NCBI RefSeq assembly: GCF_900176205.1
Contig: NZ_LT859959.1
Location: forward strand, 6,221,001-6,285,000
Source: Bradyrhizobium sp. ORS 285
GTDB taxonomy: Bacteria > Pseudomonadota > Alphaproteobacteria > Rhizobiales > Xanthobacteraceae
DNA: 64,000 nucleotides
Direction of reading: 5' to 3'
Shown: one piece after another, positions 1-7,656 of the stretch
Numbering within the stretch: the stretch's first letter is position 1
Layout of the letters: every line of letters starts with the position of its first letter
Program-made: the position numbers and the translations under genes
The notes under the pieces: model-generated
What the model was told of the DNA's origin: nothing
Database searches by the model: none
The model's input: the letters and a program-made list of their open reading frames with translations, nothing else

Positions 1-104
1 AGATAGTGCACTGATGTGACCGCCATGCCGAGCGAGACCGGCTTCACCTTGTCGGTCACGGACACGATGGATGCGGCCTCGCCGCCCGTATCGAAATTGC
101 TCAT
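1..104 (-). CDS. 5' end of a gene downstream of the CobW GTPase (possible WD40-repeat protein), partial
   Basis: An ATG at 104-102 opens a frame that stays open to the window edge. The first residues read MSNFDTGGEAASIVSVTDKV. The start codon shares one base with the stop of the upstream GTPase (TGATG), so the two genes are translationally coupled in the zinc operon. Genes at this place after a CobW-type GTPase in rhizobia often encode WD40-repeat proteins, and the opening residues fit my memory of those, but only about 34 codons are visible and no repeat can be checked. Confidence 0.45.
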   Translation of the reverse strand, partial: MSNFDTGGEAASIVSVTDKVKPVSLGMAVTSVHY

Positions 105-1150
105 CAGGTCACGATGCAGCGTTCGAAGCCTTCGCGGATGGCGTCTTCCGGCAGCTCGCGGCCGATGAAGACGACGCGGCTCTGTCGCGCCTCGTCCGGC
201 TTCCACTTCCGCTGGTGATCCCCCTCCAGCATCATGTGCACGCCCTGGAAGACGTAGCGGTCGTCATCGTCCTGGAACGCCAGGATGCCCTTGGAGCGCA
301 GGATCTTGCCGCCTTCGGTCTGCACCAGGTTCTGCAGCCACGGCATGAACTTCGACGGATCGAGCGGCTTGTCGGAGCGCAGCGACAGCGACTGCATCTC
401 CTCATCGTGATAGTGCTTCAAGCCATGGTCATGATGGTGGTGATGATCATGGCCGTGGTCGTGATCATGATGGTGATGATCATGATCGTCGCCGGCGTTA
501 AGGAATTCCGGCTCGATCTCCAGAATGCGATCGAGATCGAACGCACCGCGCTCCAGCACGTCCGAGATCGCGATCTGGCAGCGCTCGGTGCGATGCAGCC
601 GGGCGTAAGGATTGATCGCGCGGATGCGCGCCTCGACCTCGGCCAGCTCCGGCTTGGTGACGAGATCGGTCTTGTTGAGCACGATGACGTCGGCGAACGC
701 GATCTGGTTCTTGGCCTCCGGCGCATCCTTGAGCCGGTCCGACAGCCACTTGGCGTCGGCGACCGTGACGACGGCATCGAGCCGCGCATTCTTCTGCACG
801 TCCTCGTCGACGAAGAAGGTCTGCGCCACCGGCGCCGGATCGGCGAGGCCCGTGGTCTCGACGATGATCGCGTCGAACTTGCCCTTGCGGCGCATCAGGC
901 CGGAGATGATGCGGACGAGGTCGCCGCGCACGGTGCAGCAGATGCAGCCGTTGTTCATCTCGAACACTTCCTCGTCGGCGCCGACGATGAGGTCGTTGTC
1001 GATGCCGATCTCGCCGAACTCGTTGACGATGACGGCGTACTTCTTGCCGTGGTCTTCGGAGAGGATGCGGTTGAGAAGCGTGGTCTTGCCGGCGCCGAGA
1101 TAGCCGGTCAGCACCGTTACGGGGGTCTTGCTCGCGTCGGACATGCGCAC
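104..1150 (-). CDS. CobW/COG0523-family GTPase, probable zinc metallochaperone
   Basis: This is a SIMIBI-class GTPase of the COG0523 (CobW/ZNG1/ZigA) family, which delivers zinc to client proteins during zinc shortage. Walker A is GYLGAGKTT (residues 16-24), the family metal motif CICC lies at about 69-72 (NNGCICCTVRGDL), and the guanine-specificity motif NKTD is near residue 160. A histidine/aspartate-rich loop of about 25 residues sits near 222-247, as in zinc-handling subgroups, followed by the C-terminal CobW_C domain. It is 348 aa, normal for the family. Translation may instead start at the second Met (1144). It lies 63 bp downstream of znuA and overlaps the next gene, which argues for a role in zinc homeostasis rather than cobalamin synthesis. 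Confidence 0.9.
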   Translation of the reverse strand: MRMSDASKTPVTVLTGYLGAGKTTLLNRILSEDHGKKYAVIVNEFGEIGIDNDLIVGADEEVFEMNNGCICCTVRGDLVRIISGLMRRKGKFDAIIVETTGLADPAPVAQTFFVDEDVQKNARLDAVVTVADAKWLSDRLKDAPEAKNQIAFADVIVLNKTDLVTKPELAEVEARIRAINPYARLHRTERCQIAISDVLERGAFDLDRILEIEPEFLNAGDDHDHHHHDHDHGHDHHHHHDHGLKHYHDEEMQSLSLRSDKPLDPSKFMPWLQNLVQTEGGKILRSKGILAFQDDDDRYVFQGVHMMLEGDHQRKWKPDEARQSRVVFIGRELPEDAIREGFERCIVT

Positions 1151-1213
1151 TCCGAAAAACTGAGATCGCGTCGAAAAGGCTCAAAAGCACGGACAGCCGC
1201 GAGGGCCAGAACC

Positions 1214-2098
1214 CTAACGGACAAGCGCGCTCGTCAGGGCCCTTATATTGTGCCTGACCATGGCAATGTAAGTGGGAACGGGGCCGTTTTCCGCGCTCAG
1301 GGCGTCCGAATACAGCGTGCCGCCGATCTTCGCCCCGGTCTCGGCCGCGATGCGGCCGATCAGCCGGTCGTCGTTGAAATTCTCCAGGAAGACGGCCGGG
1401 ATCCCGGCTTTTTTCACCTGGCGGATGATCTCGGCGACGTCGCGGGCCGACGGCTCGGTCTCGGTGGAGACGCCGAGCGGGGCGATGAACGCGATGCCAT
1501 AGGCATCGGCGAAATAGCCGAACGCGTCATGAGTAGAGATGACCTTGCGCCGCTCGGCCGGGATCTTGTCGACCTCGGTCCGGACCTCGCGGTCGAGCGC
1601 ATCGAGCTCGCCGAGATAGCGCGCGGCATTGGCCTTGAACGTCTCGGCATCGGCCGGATCGGCGGCCACCAGCGCGTCGCGGATGTTTGTCACATAGACC
1701 TTGGCATTGCCGACCGACTGCCAGGCATGCGGGTCGGCATCCGAGCCGCGCTTGCGCGGCGTGATGCCCTGTGTCGCCACGATGATCGGCGCCTTGCTGC
1801 CGGACGCCTGCTGCAGCCGCGGCAGCCAGCCTTCGAGGCCGAGGCCGTTGACGATGAGGAGCTTCGCTGCGCCCACTTCCTTCGCGTCATGCGGCGTCGG
1901 CGTGTAGACGTGCACGTCGCTGTCCGGCCCGACCAGCGAAGTGACGGCGACCTTGTCGCCGCCGACCTGGCGGACGAAATCCGCTGTTATCGAGAAACTG
2001 GTGATGACGCTCAGCTTGGTGTCGGCGGATGCGGGGACCACGAGCGACAGGAGCAGGCCAAGGACGGGCAGCAGACGTTTCATGGAGATGAGCTTCAT
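1214..2098 (-). CDS. znuA: Zinc/manganese ABC transporter periplasmic binding protein (ZnuA-like)
   Basis: This is a cluster A-I (TroA/ZnuA) solute-binding protein that would capture Zn2+ in the periplasm and hand it to the ZnuBC importer. A signal peptide is visible (KRLLPVLGLLLSLVVPASA). Conserved metal-site segments are HVYTPTPHD, DPHAW, STHDAFGYF and the late ENFNDDR. Unlike E. coli ZnuA it lacks a His-rich loop; the operon supplies histidine-rich stretches in two other proteins. The length of 294 aa is typical. Its ATG overlaps the znuB stop (ATGA). The operator at the head of the operon suggests Zn specificity, but Mn cannot be excluded from sequence alone. Confidence 0.88.
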   Translation of the reverse strand: MKLISMKRLLPVLGLLLSLVVPASADTKLSVITSFSITADFVRQVGGDKVAVTSLVGPDSDVHVYTPTPHDAKEVGAAKLLIVNGLGLEGWLPRLQQASGSKAPIIVATQGITPRKRGSDADPHAWQSVGNAKVYVTNIRDALVAADPADAETFKANAARYLGELDALDREVRTEVDKIPAERRKVISTHDAFGYFADAYGIAFIAPLGVSTETEPSARDVAEIIRQVKKAGIPAVFLENFNDDRLIGRIAAETGAKIGGTLYSDALSAENGPVPTYIAMVRHNIRALTSALVR

Positions 2099-2964
2099 GC
2101 TTCGAGGTGACGTCCCGGAAACAGTTGCGGAAGCACGCCGCCCACGCGTCCGAACAGCACCGAGCCGAGATAGATCAGGGATGCGACCAGGATGATCGCG
2201 GGACCCGAGGGAATGCGGGTCTGAAACGACAGCACCAGGCCGACATAGCCGGAGACGATCGCGGAGCCGACTGCGATGCAGATCATCGGCGTGACGTCGC
2301 GCGACCAGAACCGCGCGATGCCTGCGGGAAGGATCATCAGCCCGACCGCGAGCAAGGTGCCGAGCGCCTGGAAGCCGTTCACGAGATTGACCACGATCAG
2401 GCCGAGGAAGATCAGATGCGCCGGCGCGCCGGCGCGGCTCACTGTGCGCAGAAACAGCGGATCGACGCTTTCCACCACAAGGGGCCGATAGATCACCGCG
2501 AGCACGACGAGCGTGATGGTGGCGTTGGTCGCGACCATCAAAAGCGTCGGATCGTCCATCGCCAGGATGTTGCCGAACAGCACGTGCAGCAGGTCGACAT
2601 TGGTGCCTTTCACCGAGACGATGGTGACGCCGAGCGCCAGCGAGGCGAGATAGAAGGTCGCCAGCGAGGCGTCCTCCTTCAGTCCGGTCGAGCGCGACAC
2701 CAGGCCGGACAGCAGCGCCACCGCGAAGCCGGCGACGAGGCCGCCGGTGGTCATCGCAAACAGATTGAGCCCCGACAGCAGGAAGCCGATCGCCGCGCCC
2801 GGCAGGATGGCGTGCGCCATGGCGTCACCGACCAGGCTCATGCGCCGGAGCATCAGGAAGACGCCGATCGGCCCGGAGCCGAGCCCCAGCGCGATCACGG
2901 CCGCGAGCGCGCGGCGCATGAACTCGAAATCCGAGAACGGAGCGAACAGCACCTCGCGCAGCAT
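2095..2964 (-). CDS. znuB: Zinc ABC transporter permease (ZnuB-like)
   Basis: This is an ABC-3 family integral membrane permease of 289 aa with about eight hydrophobic segments. It would form the inner-membrane channel for the ZnuA/ZnuC importer. The start at 2964 (MLREVLFAPF) was chosen because its ATG shares one base with the stop of the ATPase gene (TGATG) and the protein then begins as family members do; the frame is open further upstream but that stretch overlaps znuC and does not look like permease. The segment RRMSLVGDAMAHAILPG is the conserved ABC-3 cytoplasmic loop contacting the ATPase. Confidence 0.9.
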   Translation of the reverse strand: MLREVLFAPFSDFEFMRRALAAVIALGLGSGPIGVFLMLRRMSLVGDAMAHAILPGAAIGFLLSGLNLFAMTTGGLVAGFAVALLSGLVSRSTGLKEDASLATFYLASLALGVTIVSVKGTNVDLLHVLFGNILAMDDPTLLMVATNATITLVVLAVIYRPLVVESVDPLFLRTVSRAGAPAHLIFLGLIVVNLVNGFQALGTLLAVGLMILPAGIARFWSRDVTPMICIAVGSAIVSGYVGLVLSFQTRIPSGPAIILVASLIYLGSVLFGRVGGVLPQLFPGRHLEA

Positions 2965-3716
2965 CACGCCGCCTTCGAAGCTTGCGCCGGCGCACAGGGG
3001 GCTGCGGCATCGTCGAAGGCCTCGCACATCCGCCGCGCCTGCGCGAGATTGTCCGACGTCAGCACCTCGGCCGTCGGCCCCCAGGCCACGGCTTCGCGCG
3101 CCAGCAGCAAAGTCTGCGGGAAATGCGCGCGCACCATGTCCATGTCGTGCAGCGCCGCCAGCACGGTGCGCCGCTCGCCATGCCAGTGCTCGATCAGTTG
3201 CAGCAGGTCGGACGAGGTCTTGGAGTCCATCGCGTTGAACGGCTCGTCGAGCACGATCACACGCGCATCCTGCAGCAGCACGCGCGCGAACAGCAGCCGC
3301 TGCATCTGCCCGCCCGAGAGCGTACCGATGCCGCGGCCTTCGAAACCAGTGAGGCCGACGGCGGCGATGGCATGGGCGATCTTCTCGCGCGCGGCGGCGC
3401 CGATGCCGCCGAAGATGCCGACCGACCGCCACAGGCCGGTGCTGACGAAGTCGAACACCGAGATCGGAAAGCTGCGGTCGATGTCCGCAATCTGCGGCAG
3501 ATAGGCGATCTCCCTCGGCTTGAGCCCGGCGGCTGAGATGCTGCCGGCCAGCGGCTTCAACAGCCCGACGATGCCGCGAAACAGGGTCGACTTACCGGCG
3601 CCGTTGGGCCCGATCACGGCCAGCAGCGCGCCTTCGGCCACGTCGCCAGAGAGGTGATGCACGGCCGGGTGGCGGTCGTAACCCAAGGTGACGTCGCGAA
3701 ATTGCAGCTGGGCCAT
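2964..3716 (-). CDS. znuC: Zinc ABC transporter ATP-binding protein (ZnuC-like)
   Basis: This 250-aa ABC ATPase energises zinc import through ZnuB. It has Walker A GPNGAGKST, the Q-loop region YLPQ, the signature LSGGQMQR, Walker B VIVLDEP and the switch histidine in ALHDMD. The ATG at 3716 (MAQLQFRDVTLGYD) is chosen because residues upstream in the same frame overlap the preceding small gene and do not resemble an ABC protein. It lies 8 bp after the His-rich membrane protein gene and is coupled to znuB. Confidence 0.9.
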   Translation of the reverse strand: MAQLQFRDVTLGYDRHPAVHHLSGDVAEGALLAVIGPNGAGKSTLFRGIVGLLKPLAGSISAAGLKPREIAYLPQIADIDRSFPISVFDFVSTGLWRSVGIFGGIGAAAREKIAHAIAAVGLTGFEGRGIGTLSGGQMQRLLFARVLLQDARVIVLDEPFNAMDSKTSSDLLQLIEHWHGERRTVLAALHDMDMVRAHFPQTLLLAREAVAWGPTAEVLTSDNLAQARRMCEAFDDAAAPCAPAQASKAA

Positions 3717-3724
3717 CACCGTCC

Positions 3725-3964
3725 TCACCGCATCGCCAGGATGACGATCACCCACAGCACCGCGCTGGCCGCAATCGCCGCGCCGAGCCGCGTCGTCACC
3801 GGCATCCGCAGGATCGACCACCGCGCCGGCTGCGCCGGATGCGGCGCGGCGGGACCGTGGCTGTGGGCATGCGGGTGATTGTGGCCGTGGCCCTCCGAGC
3901 CATGTGCATGGCTATGGCCGTGCGCATGTGGATGGCCGTGGCTCTGAAGGGCGGACTGTGTCAT
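3725..3964 (-). CDS. Small histidine-rich single-pass membrane protein, first gene of the zinc operon
   Basis: This is a 79-aa protein. Residues 9-42 contain a run of His alternating with Gly, Ala and Asn, a plausible Zn2+ buffer. The C-terminal third (about 58-78) is one hydrophobic helix ending in a short basic tail. It is the promoter-proximal gene, directly behind the Zur-like operator and 8 bp before znuC, so it should be induced by zinc depletion. I do not recognise a named family. It could hold zinc near ZnuB or sense it. The very short leader between operator and ATG is unusual. Confidence 0.75.
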   Translation of the reverse strand: MTQSALQSHGHPHAHGHSHAHGSEGHGHNHPHAHSHGPAAPHPAQPARWSILRMPVTTRLGAAIAASAVLWVIVILAMR

Positions 3965-3973
3965 TTCGTCATA

Positions 3974-3990
3974 ATGTTACATTATAACAT
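3974..3990 (-). promoter_or_regulatory. Zur-like operator overlapping a -10 element
   Basis: ATGTTACATTATAACAT is a 17-bp near-palindrome (12 of 17 positions symmetrical, outer 5 bp perfect), close to the alphaproteobacterial Zur consensus TGTTATAnTATAACA. On the minus strand it includes a perfect TATAAT at 3986-3981, so bound Zur would block RNA polymerase. The operon ATG is only 10 bp further on, which implies an almost leaderless mRNA. I see no convincing -35 hexamer. Confidence 0.7.
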
Positions 3991-4046
3991 CACCCCTGTC
4001 CACCGCAGCCCAGGGATGTTTTCCCGTTGGACCGCCCTATCTCCAC

Positions 4047-4123
4047 CGTCATTGCGAGCGCAGCGAAGCAATCCAGAGTCCCGCCCACCACCCTGGATTG
4101 CTTCGCTACGCTCGCAATGACGG
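4047..4123. repeat. Palindromic intergenic repeat (about 32-bp arms)
   Basis: Two nearly complementary arms (4047-4078 and 4091-4123) of the type CATTGCGAGCGCAGCGAAG / CTTCGCTACGCTCGCAATG flank a 12-bp loop. This is a common kind of dispersed hairpin in alphaproteobacterial genomes, not coding. Confidence 0.75.
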
Positions 4124-4189
4124 AGGAGAGATGGTGCCTCGCTCTCGGGCCACTCCGAGGATGAGGCGAGGTCGAGCCGCAACGCCGCT

Positions 4190-4450
4190 GCGCTCCCTCT
4201 CCCCGTCCTTCACGGGGAGAGGGCTGGGGTGAGGGGCGGCGGCACGGGTGGTGCCAGCCACCGAGAGCTGCAGCTCTTACCGATTTCTTCTGGCGCTGAA
4301 AGCCACCCGTTGCCCGAAGCGGCGCCCTTCATGATGCGGTCTCATCGTGGTCCGTGCGCAAGTAAGGAAAGCCCTTAACTGGCACCGCCCGTGCCGCCGC
4401 CCCTCACCCCAACCCTCTCCCCGTGAAGAACGGGGAGAGGGAGCGCACCG
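4190..4450. repeat. Bipartite inverted intergenic repeat, copy 1
   Basis: The left arm (4190-4256) and right arm (4380-4450) are inverted copies of each other. Each contains an inner hairpin, CCCTCTCCCCGT..ACGGGGAGAGGG, at 4195-4223 and 4413-4441. The 120 bp between the arms show no gene. With the preceding palindrome, this fills the 500-bp gap between the zinc operon and crcB. Related copies occur at 6501-6703 and 21490-21740, with a half copy near 25411. Confidence 0.75.
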
Positions 4451-4490
4451 TGTGCGCGGCTGGCATCGGGGCCATCGCTGGATGTCACCC

Positions 4491-4877
4491 TCAGCTCAAA
4501 ACCCGCACCAACGCCAACCCTGCGAACAGGCCTGCAATCGAGAGCCCTACCGAGCCCAGCACATAGGCCGCCGCCAGCCCCAGCGCCCCGCGCTCATACA
4601 GCAAGGCCGTATCCAGCGAAAACGCCGAGAAGGTCGTGTAGCCGCCGAGAATGCCGGTCATCAAAAACAGCCGCCAATGCTGGGTGGCGCCGCCCTTGAA
4701 GGTGAGATAGCCGGCGATCAGGCCCATCACGGTGGAGCCCGTGATGTTGATGATGAAGGTGCCCCACGGGAAGTCCGTGCCGAGCGCGCGGGCGCTCGCC
4801 ATGTTGACCGCGTGCCGGATCGAGGCGCCGCAGCCGCCGCCGACGAAGACGAGAACATATCCGAACAACTGATTCAC
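4491..4877 (-). CDS. crcB: Fluoride-specific ion channel CrcB/FluC
   Basis: This 128-aa protein has four transmembrane helices and exports fluoride as a dual-topology dimer. Family marks are visible: GGGCGASIRH near the N-terminus, WGTFIINITGS (the conserved Asn and G-T-F-x-x-N pattern) and TGILGGYTTFSAFS, which includes the phenylalanine box. The length matches the family. It stands alone between repeats. I did not find a convincing fluoride riboswitch upstream. Confidence 0.92.
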   Translation of the reverse strand: MNQLFGYVLVFVGGGCGASIRHAVNMASARALGTDFPWGTFIINITGSTVMGLIAGYLTFKGGATQHWRLFLMTGILGGYTTFSAFSLDTALLYERGALGLAAAYVLGSVGLSIAGLFAGLALVRVLS

Positions 4878-5030
4878 AGACCCTCACCCCCGCTGGGCAT
4901 CGAGAGAACGAATGCCCTGCCCTCATCCCCGCAACACACAGAACTTTTGCCGCAGCCATCTCATGCTGGCAAGAACGGCCCATGTCACATCAGCGTCAAA
5001 CACCCGATGCGCCAGAGAAGACGCCTCAAA

Positions 5031-5066
5031 CAAAAAGGGCGGCGAGCTCTTAAGCTCACCGCCCTT
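5031..5066 (-). terminator. Rho-independent terminator after sodB
   Basis: Read on the minus strand, 12-nt arms (5064-5053 and 5048-5037, of the form GGGCGGTGAGCT / AGCTCGCCGCCC) with a 4-nt loop are followed directly by TTTTTG. It starts about 20 bp past the sodB stop and is a textbook intrinsic terminator. Confidence 0.85.
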
Positions 5067-5085
5067 CCCTGTCGATCACGTCAGA

Positions 5086-5685
5086 TCAGACAGCCTTGCT
5101 GTACAGCTCTTCGACGTATTCCCAGTTGATGAGGTTCTCGACGAACGCCTTGAGATAGTCCGGACGGCGGTTGCGGTAGTCGATGTAGTAGGAGTGCTCC
5201 CAGACGTCGCAGCCGAGGATCGGGGTCGCACCGTACACCAGCGGGTTCTCGCCATTGGCGGTCTTGGAAATCTCCAGCTTGCCGTTCTTGACCGAGAGCC
5301 AGCACCAGCCCGAGCCGAACTGGCCGACGCCGGCCGCTGCGAAATCGGTCTTGAACTTCTCGAAGCCGCCGAGGTCCTCGTTGATCTTCTTCTCAAGCGC
5401 GCCCGGCAGCTTGGAGCCGCCGCCGTTCGGCTTCATCCACGACCAGAAGTGGATGTGGTTGTAGTGCTGGCCGGCATTGTTGAACACTGCGGGGTTCTTG
5501 CCGAACGAGCCCTTGACGATCTCCTCGAGGGACTTGCCTTCGAATTCGGTGCCCTTGATCGCATTGTTGCCGTTCGTCACATAGGCCTGGTGATGCTTGT
5601 CGTGGTGGTACTCGAGCGTCTCCTTGGACATGTAGGGGCCGAGGGCTTCATAGGCGTAAGGCAGAGGGGGGAGCGTAAATGTCAT
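5086..5685 (-). CDS. sodB: Superoxide dismutase, iron type
   Basis: This 199-aa Fe/Mn-family superoxide dismutase converts superoxide to O2 and H2O2. Metal ligands are visible as H in EYHHDKHHQAY, H in YNHIHFW, and D and H in DVWEHSYYIDY. The second-sphere glutamine lies in NNAGQHYNH (the Fe-SOD position), and the position used by Mn-SODs (NQDSPL) reads NGENPL, so Fe is more likely than Mn; cambialism is possible. The ATG at 5685 (MTFTLPPLPY) is preferred over one five codons earlier because it matches the conserved N-terminus. No signal peptide, so cytoplasmic. A strong terminator follows. Confidence 0.92.
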   Translation of the reverse strand: MTFTLPPLPYAYEALGPYMSKETLEYHHDKHHQAYVTNGNNAIKGTEFEGKSLEEIVKGSFGKNPAVFNNAGQHYNHIHFWSWMKPNGGGSKLPGALEKKINEDLGGFEKFKTDFAAAGVGQFGSGWCWLSVKNGKLEISKTANGENPLVYGATPILGCDVWEHSYYIDYRNRRPDYLKAFVENLINWEYVEELYSKAV

Positions 5686-5815
5686 GGGTCGGTTCCGCAA
5701 CTTGTGGGAAGACGGGATTTAACGGGACCTCCTTATAGAAGGTTCCGAAGCCGTAAAACACCGTGATTCTGGAAAAAGCGAGCCGTTTTGATGAGCATCG
5801 AGATCGATGTGTTGA

Positions 5816-6325
5816 ATGCCGACGCCGGATGGCCGCTGGCGAAGCCTCTATTATGATGCGATCTGGCCGCCCGAGGTCGTCGCCACCCTACCCTGGGCCG
5901 GTATCACATTTGCGCATGCCGACCTGCGCGTCCTGGTGCAGGACGAGGCCGGCGAGGTGCTCTGCCATGTCGGCATCTATCGCCGTCTGACGAAATGGAA
6001 CGGACAGAACGTCAACATCGCCGGCATCGGCGGCGTTTTGACGCGCGCCGACATGCGCAATCGCGGTCTGGCGACCGTGGGGCTGAACGCGGCGATCCAG
6101 ACCCTGCGGCACGAGGACTCGATCAACTATGCCCTCCTGTTCTGCGCACCTGATCGCATCGCCTTCTACGGCGCGCGCGGCTTCATTCCGTTCGACGGCG
6201 AGGTCTACGCCGAGCAGCCCGACAAGGGCCGCATCCGCTTCGACACGCTGTCGGCGATGGTGCACGACGTCAAGCGCACCGCACCAACGCGGGGCACGAT
6301 CGATCTCTGCGGATTGCCGTGGTGA
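5816..6325 (+). CDS. GNAT-family N-acyltransferase, apparently frameshifted near its 5' end
   Basis: The frame from 5816 gives 169 aa with GNAT features: GVLTRADMRNRGLAT is the acyl-CoA-binding beta4-alpha3 region (R-x-x-G-x-A-like), followed by NYALLFCAPDRIAFYGARGF and a conserved end CGLPW. An upstream ATG at 5791 opens a second frame, MSIEIDVLNADAGWPLAKPL, that stops at 5854-5856. That is the N-terminus I would expect for this family, and it would join the main frame at YDAIWPPEVV if one base near 5849-5854 were removed. So either the gene carries a +1 frameshift, or the read has an extra base, or translation truly starts at 5816 with a short N-terminus. The substrate is unknown. Confidence 0.7.
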   Translation: MPTPDGRWRSLYYDAIWPPEVVATLPWAGITFAHADLRVLVQDEAGEVLCHVGIYRRLTKWNGQNVNIAGIGGVLTRADMRNRGLATVGLNAAIQTLRHEDSINYALLFCAPDRIAFYGARGFIPFDGEVYAEQPDKGRIRFDTLSAMVHDVKRTAPTRGTIDLCGLPW

Positions 6326-6345
6326 AAGCACAAGGCCTGTCTTGC

Positions 6346-6485
6346 GTCGTCCCGGACAAGCGCGCAACGCGCGCGCCGATCCGGGACCCATACCCCCAGG
6401 GAGCAGTTTGAAGCACGCTGACAACTGGCTCTTTGCCCAACACGTCCGCCGCGGCGTATGGGTCCCGGCTCAAGGCCGGGACGAC
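6346..6485. repeat. Inverted-end intergenic repeat, copy 1 (core orientation A)
   Basis: Ends of the form GTCGTCCCGG...GATCCGGGACCC and GGGTCCCGGCTCAAGGCCGGG are inverted relative to each other. The core at 6393-6456 runs from CCCCCAGGGAGCAGTTTGAA to CGTCCGCCGCGGCG. A second copy at 7324-7476 has the same ends but the core in the opposite orientation. No gene here. Confidence 0.75.
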
Positions 6486-6500
6486 AACGGAGCGCGCGGC

Positions 6501-6703
6501 ACGGGCGGTGCGCTCCCTCTCCCCGTTCTTCACGGGGAGAGGGTCAGGGTGAGGGGCAGGCCACACGGGAAGTGCATGCACTGAGCCTTGCCCAACAACT
6601 TTGCTTAGAAGCGAGAGCCAAGACTTTTTCACGCACACCACCCGTTCCGTTGCCCCTCACCCCAGCCCTCTCCCCGTGAAGAACGGGGAGAGGGGGCGCA
6701 CCG
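6501..6703. repeat. Bipartite inverted intergenic repeat, copy 2
   Basis: Arms at 6501-6560 and 6640-6703 carry the same inner hairpin (CCCTCTCCCCGTTCTTCACGG and its partner) and the same flanking GGTGCGCTC / GAGGGGGCGCACC ends as the copy at 4190-4450. The middle part differs. No coding signal. The stretch 6704-7098 that follows contains no gene I can support. Confidence 0.7.
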
Positions 6704-7098
6704 CTGCTGCGGCACGACATTACCCTTCTCCGCCCATCAACCGGTAAAGCCGCGCCCAGCTGAATTCCGAAAACAATAATCCTCTTGCGCATTTTCGAAA
6801 ATCATGATTATCTCACCGCATCCCGCCTCACTGCAGTAGGGGCGTTGCGCGCGATCGTCACGACACGCGAGGCGGGGATGCGGTGGCCGCGAGAGATCGC
6901 AGCGTCCTCGGCAACGAGGGCGCGGACGAACGATTGATCGCGGACGTGAAGTCGCAGCGTCCTGACACCCCGAAGCTGGTGTCATCCGCGCAATGCGCGT
7001 GAGCGGATTGTCGCGAGCGCGACGAGGCTTCGCCTCGCGCGGAGGTGGCCAACAAGCCGGCGCACCAGGGAGACTGCGTATAAGCGTGAAGACCATCG

Positions 7099-7202
7099 CG
7101 CAGGGAATGCCGGCGTGTTTCGGCTTTGCCTGTGGTACCTGCCGCCTGCATTTTTTTAAGCAGGCGGGCCATGGGTGAGGCTGTCACCCGGCATTCCCTG
7201 CG
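7099..7202. repeat. Long hairpin repeat with nested stem
   Basis: CGCAGGGAATGCCGG (7099-7113) is perfectly complementary to 7188-7202. Nested inside is GCCTGC / GCAGGC flanking a T7-containing loop near 7150. A diverged copy lies in opposite orientation at about 23347-23454. Together with its neighbours it fills the 1.3-kb gene-free gap between 6326 and 7656. Confidence 0.7.
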
Positions 7203-7323
7203 CCCTCTGCGCTGTTTGCGAGGGACGAACTGATAACATGCCTCGGGCGCGATGCGCCGCGAGACTGCAACTGCATGCCCTCGACCACCTCAGCTGTTTG
7301 AACCGTGAATCCGCCTCCCAATT

Positions 7324-7476
7324 GTCGTCCCGGACAAGCCATGGCGCGCGTCAGCGCGGCGTGGCGCCGATCCGGGACCCATGCGCCGCGGCGGACATGA
7401 CGGGCAAAATGCCCATCGCCAGGCTGCCTCGAACCGCTCCCTGGGGATAGGGGTCCCGGCTCAAGGCCGGGACGAC
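7324..7476. repeat. Inverted-end intergenic repeat, copy 2 (core orientation B)
   Basis: The ends match those of the repeat at 6346-6485, but the core at 7383-7447 (GCGCCGCGGCGGACATGACG ... CCGCTCCCTGGGG) is the reverse complement of that copy's core with scattered substitutions. Confidence 0.75.
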
Positions 7477-7656
7477 AGCGGTGGTTGTCGCGACAGCGAG
7501 ACCTGATCCCCGGGGTGATGAGACAACCGCACAACGAATTGAGACAACCGTCGCGAATGCACTCGATCGTGATGATCGCGCTTTGGACAACCGCACCTCG
7601 CCGATTGCAACTGCTCCGTTTGCTGTTATTCAGGCGCGGCTTGAACGGGGGTTAAG

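Noticed and set aside
71..2110. Long plus-strand open frame opposite the zinc operon
   Set aside because: It is antisense to cobW and znuA, whose proteins have clear motifs. The frame is rich in Arg, Asp and Ala as expected from GC-biased third positions. The same holds for antisense frames at 34840-36711, 46093-50382, 56620-58668 and 58679-60580.
2095..3432. A 445-residue permease with an N-terminal extension
   Set aside because: The extra 156 codons overlap znuC in another frame; the TGATG junction at 2964 gives a normal ZnuB.
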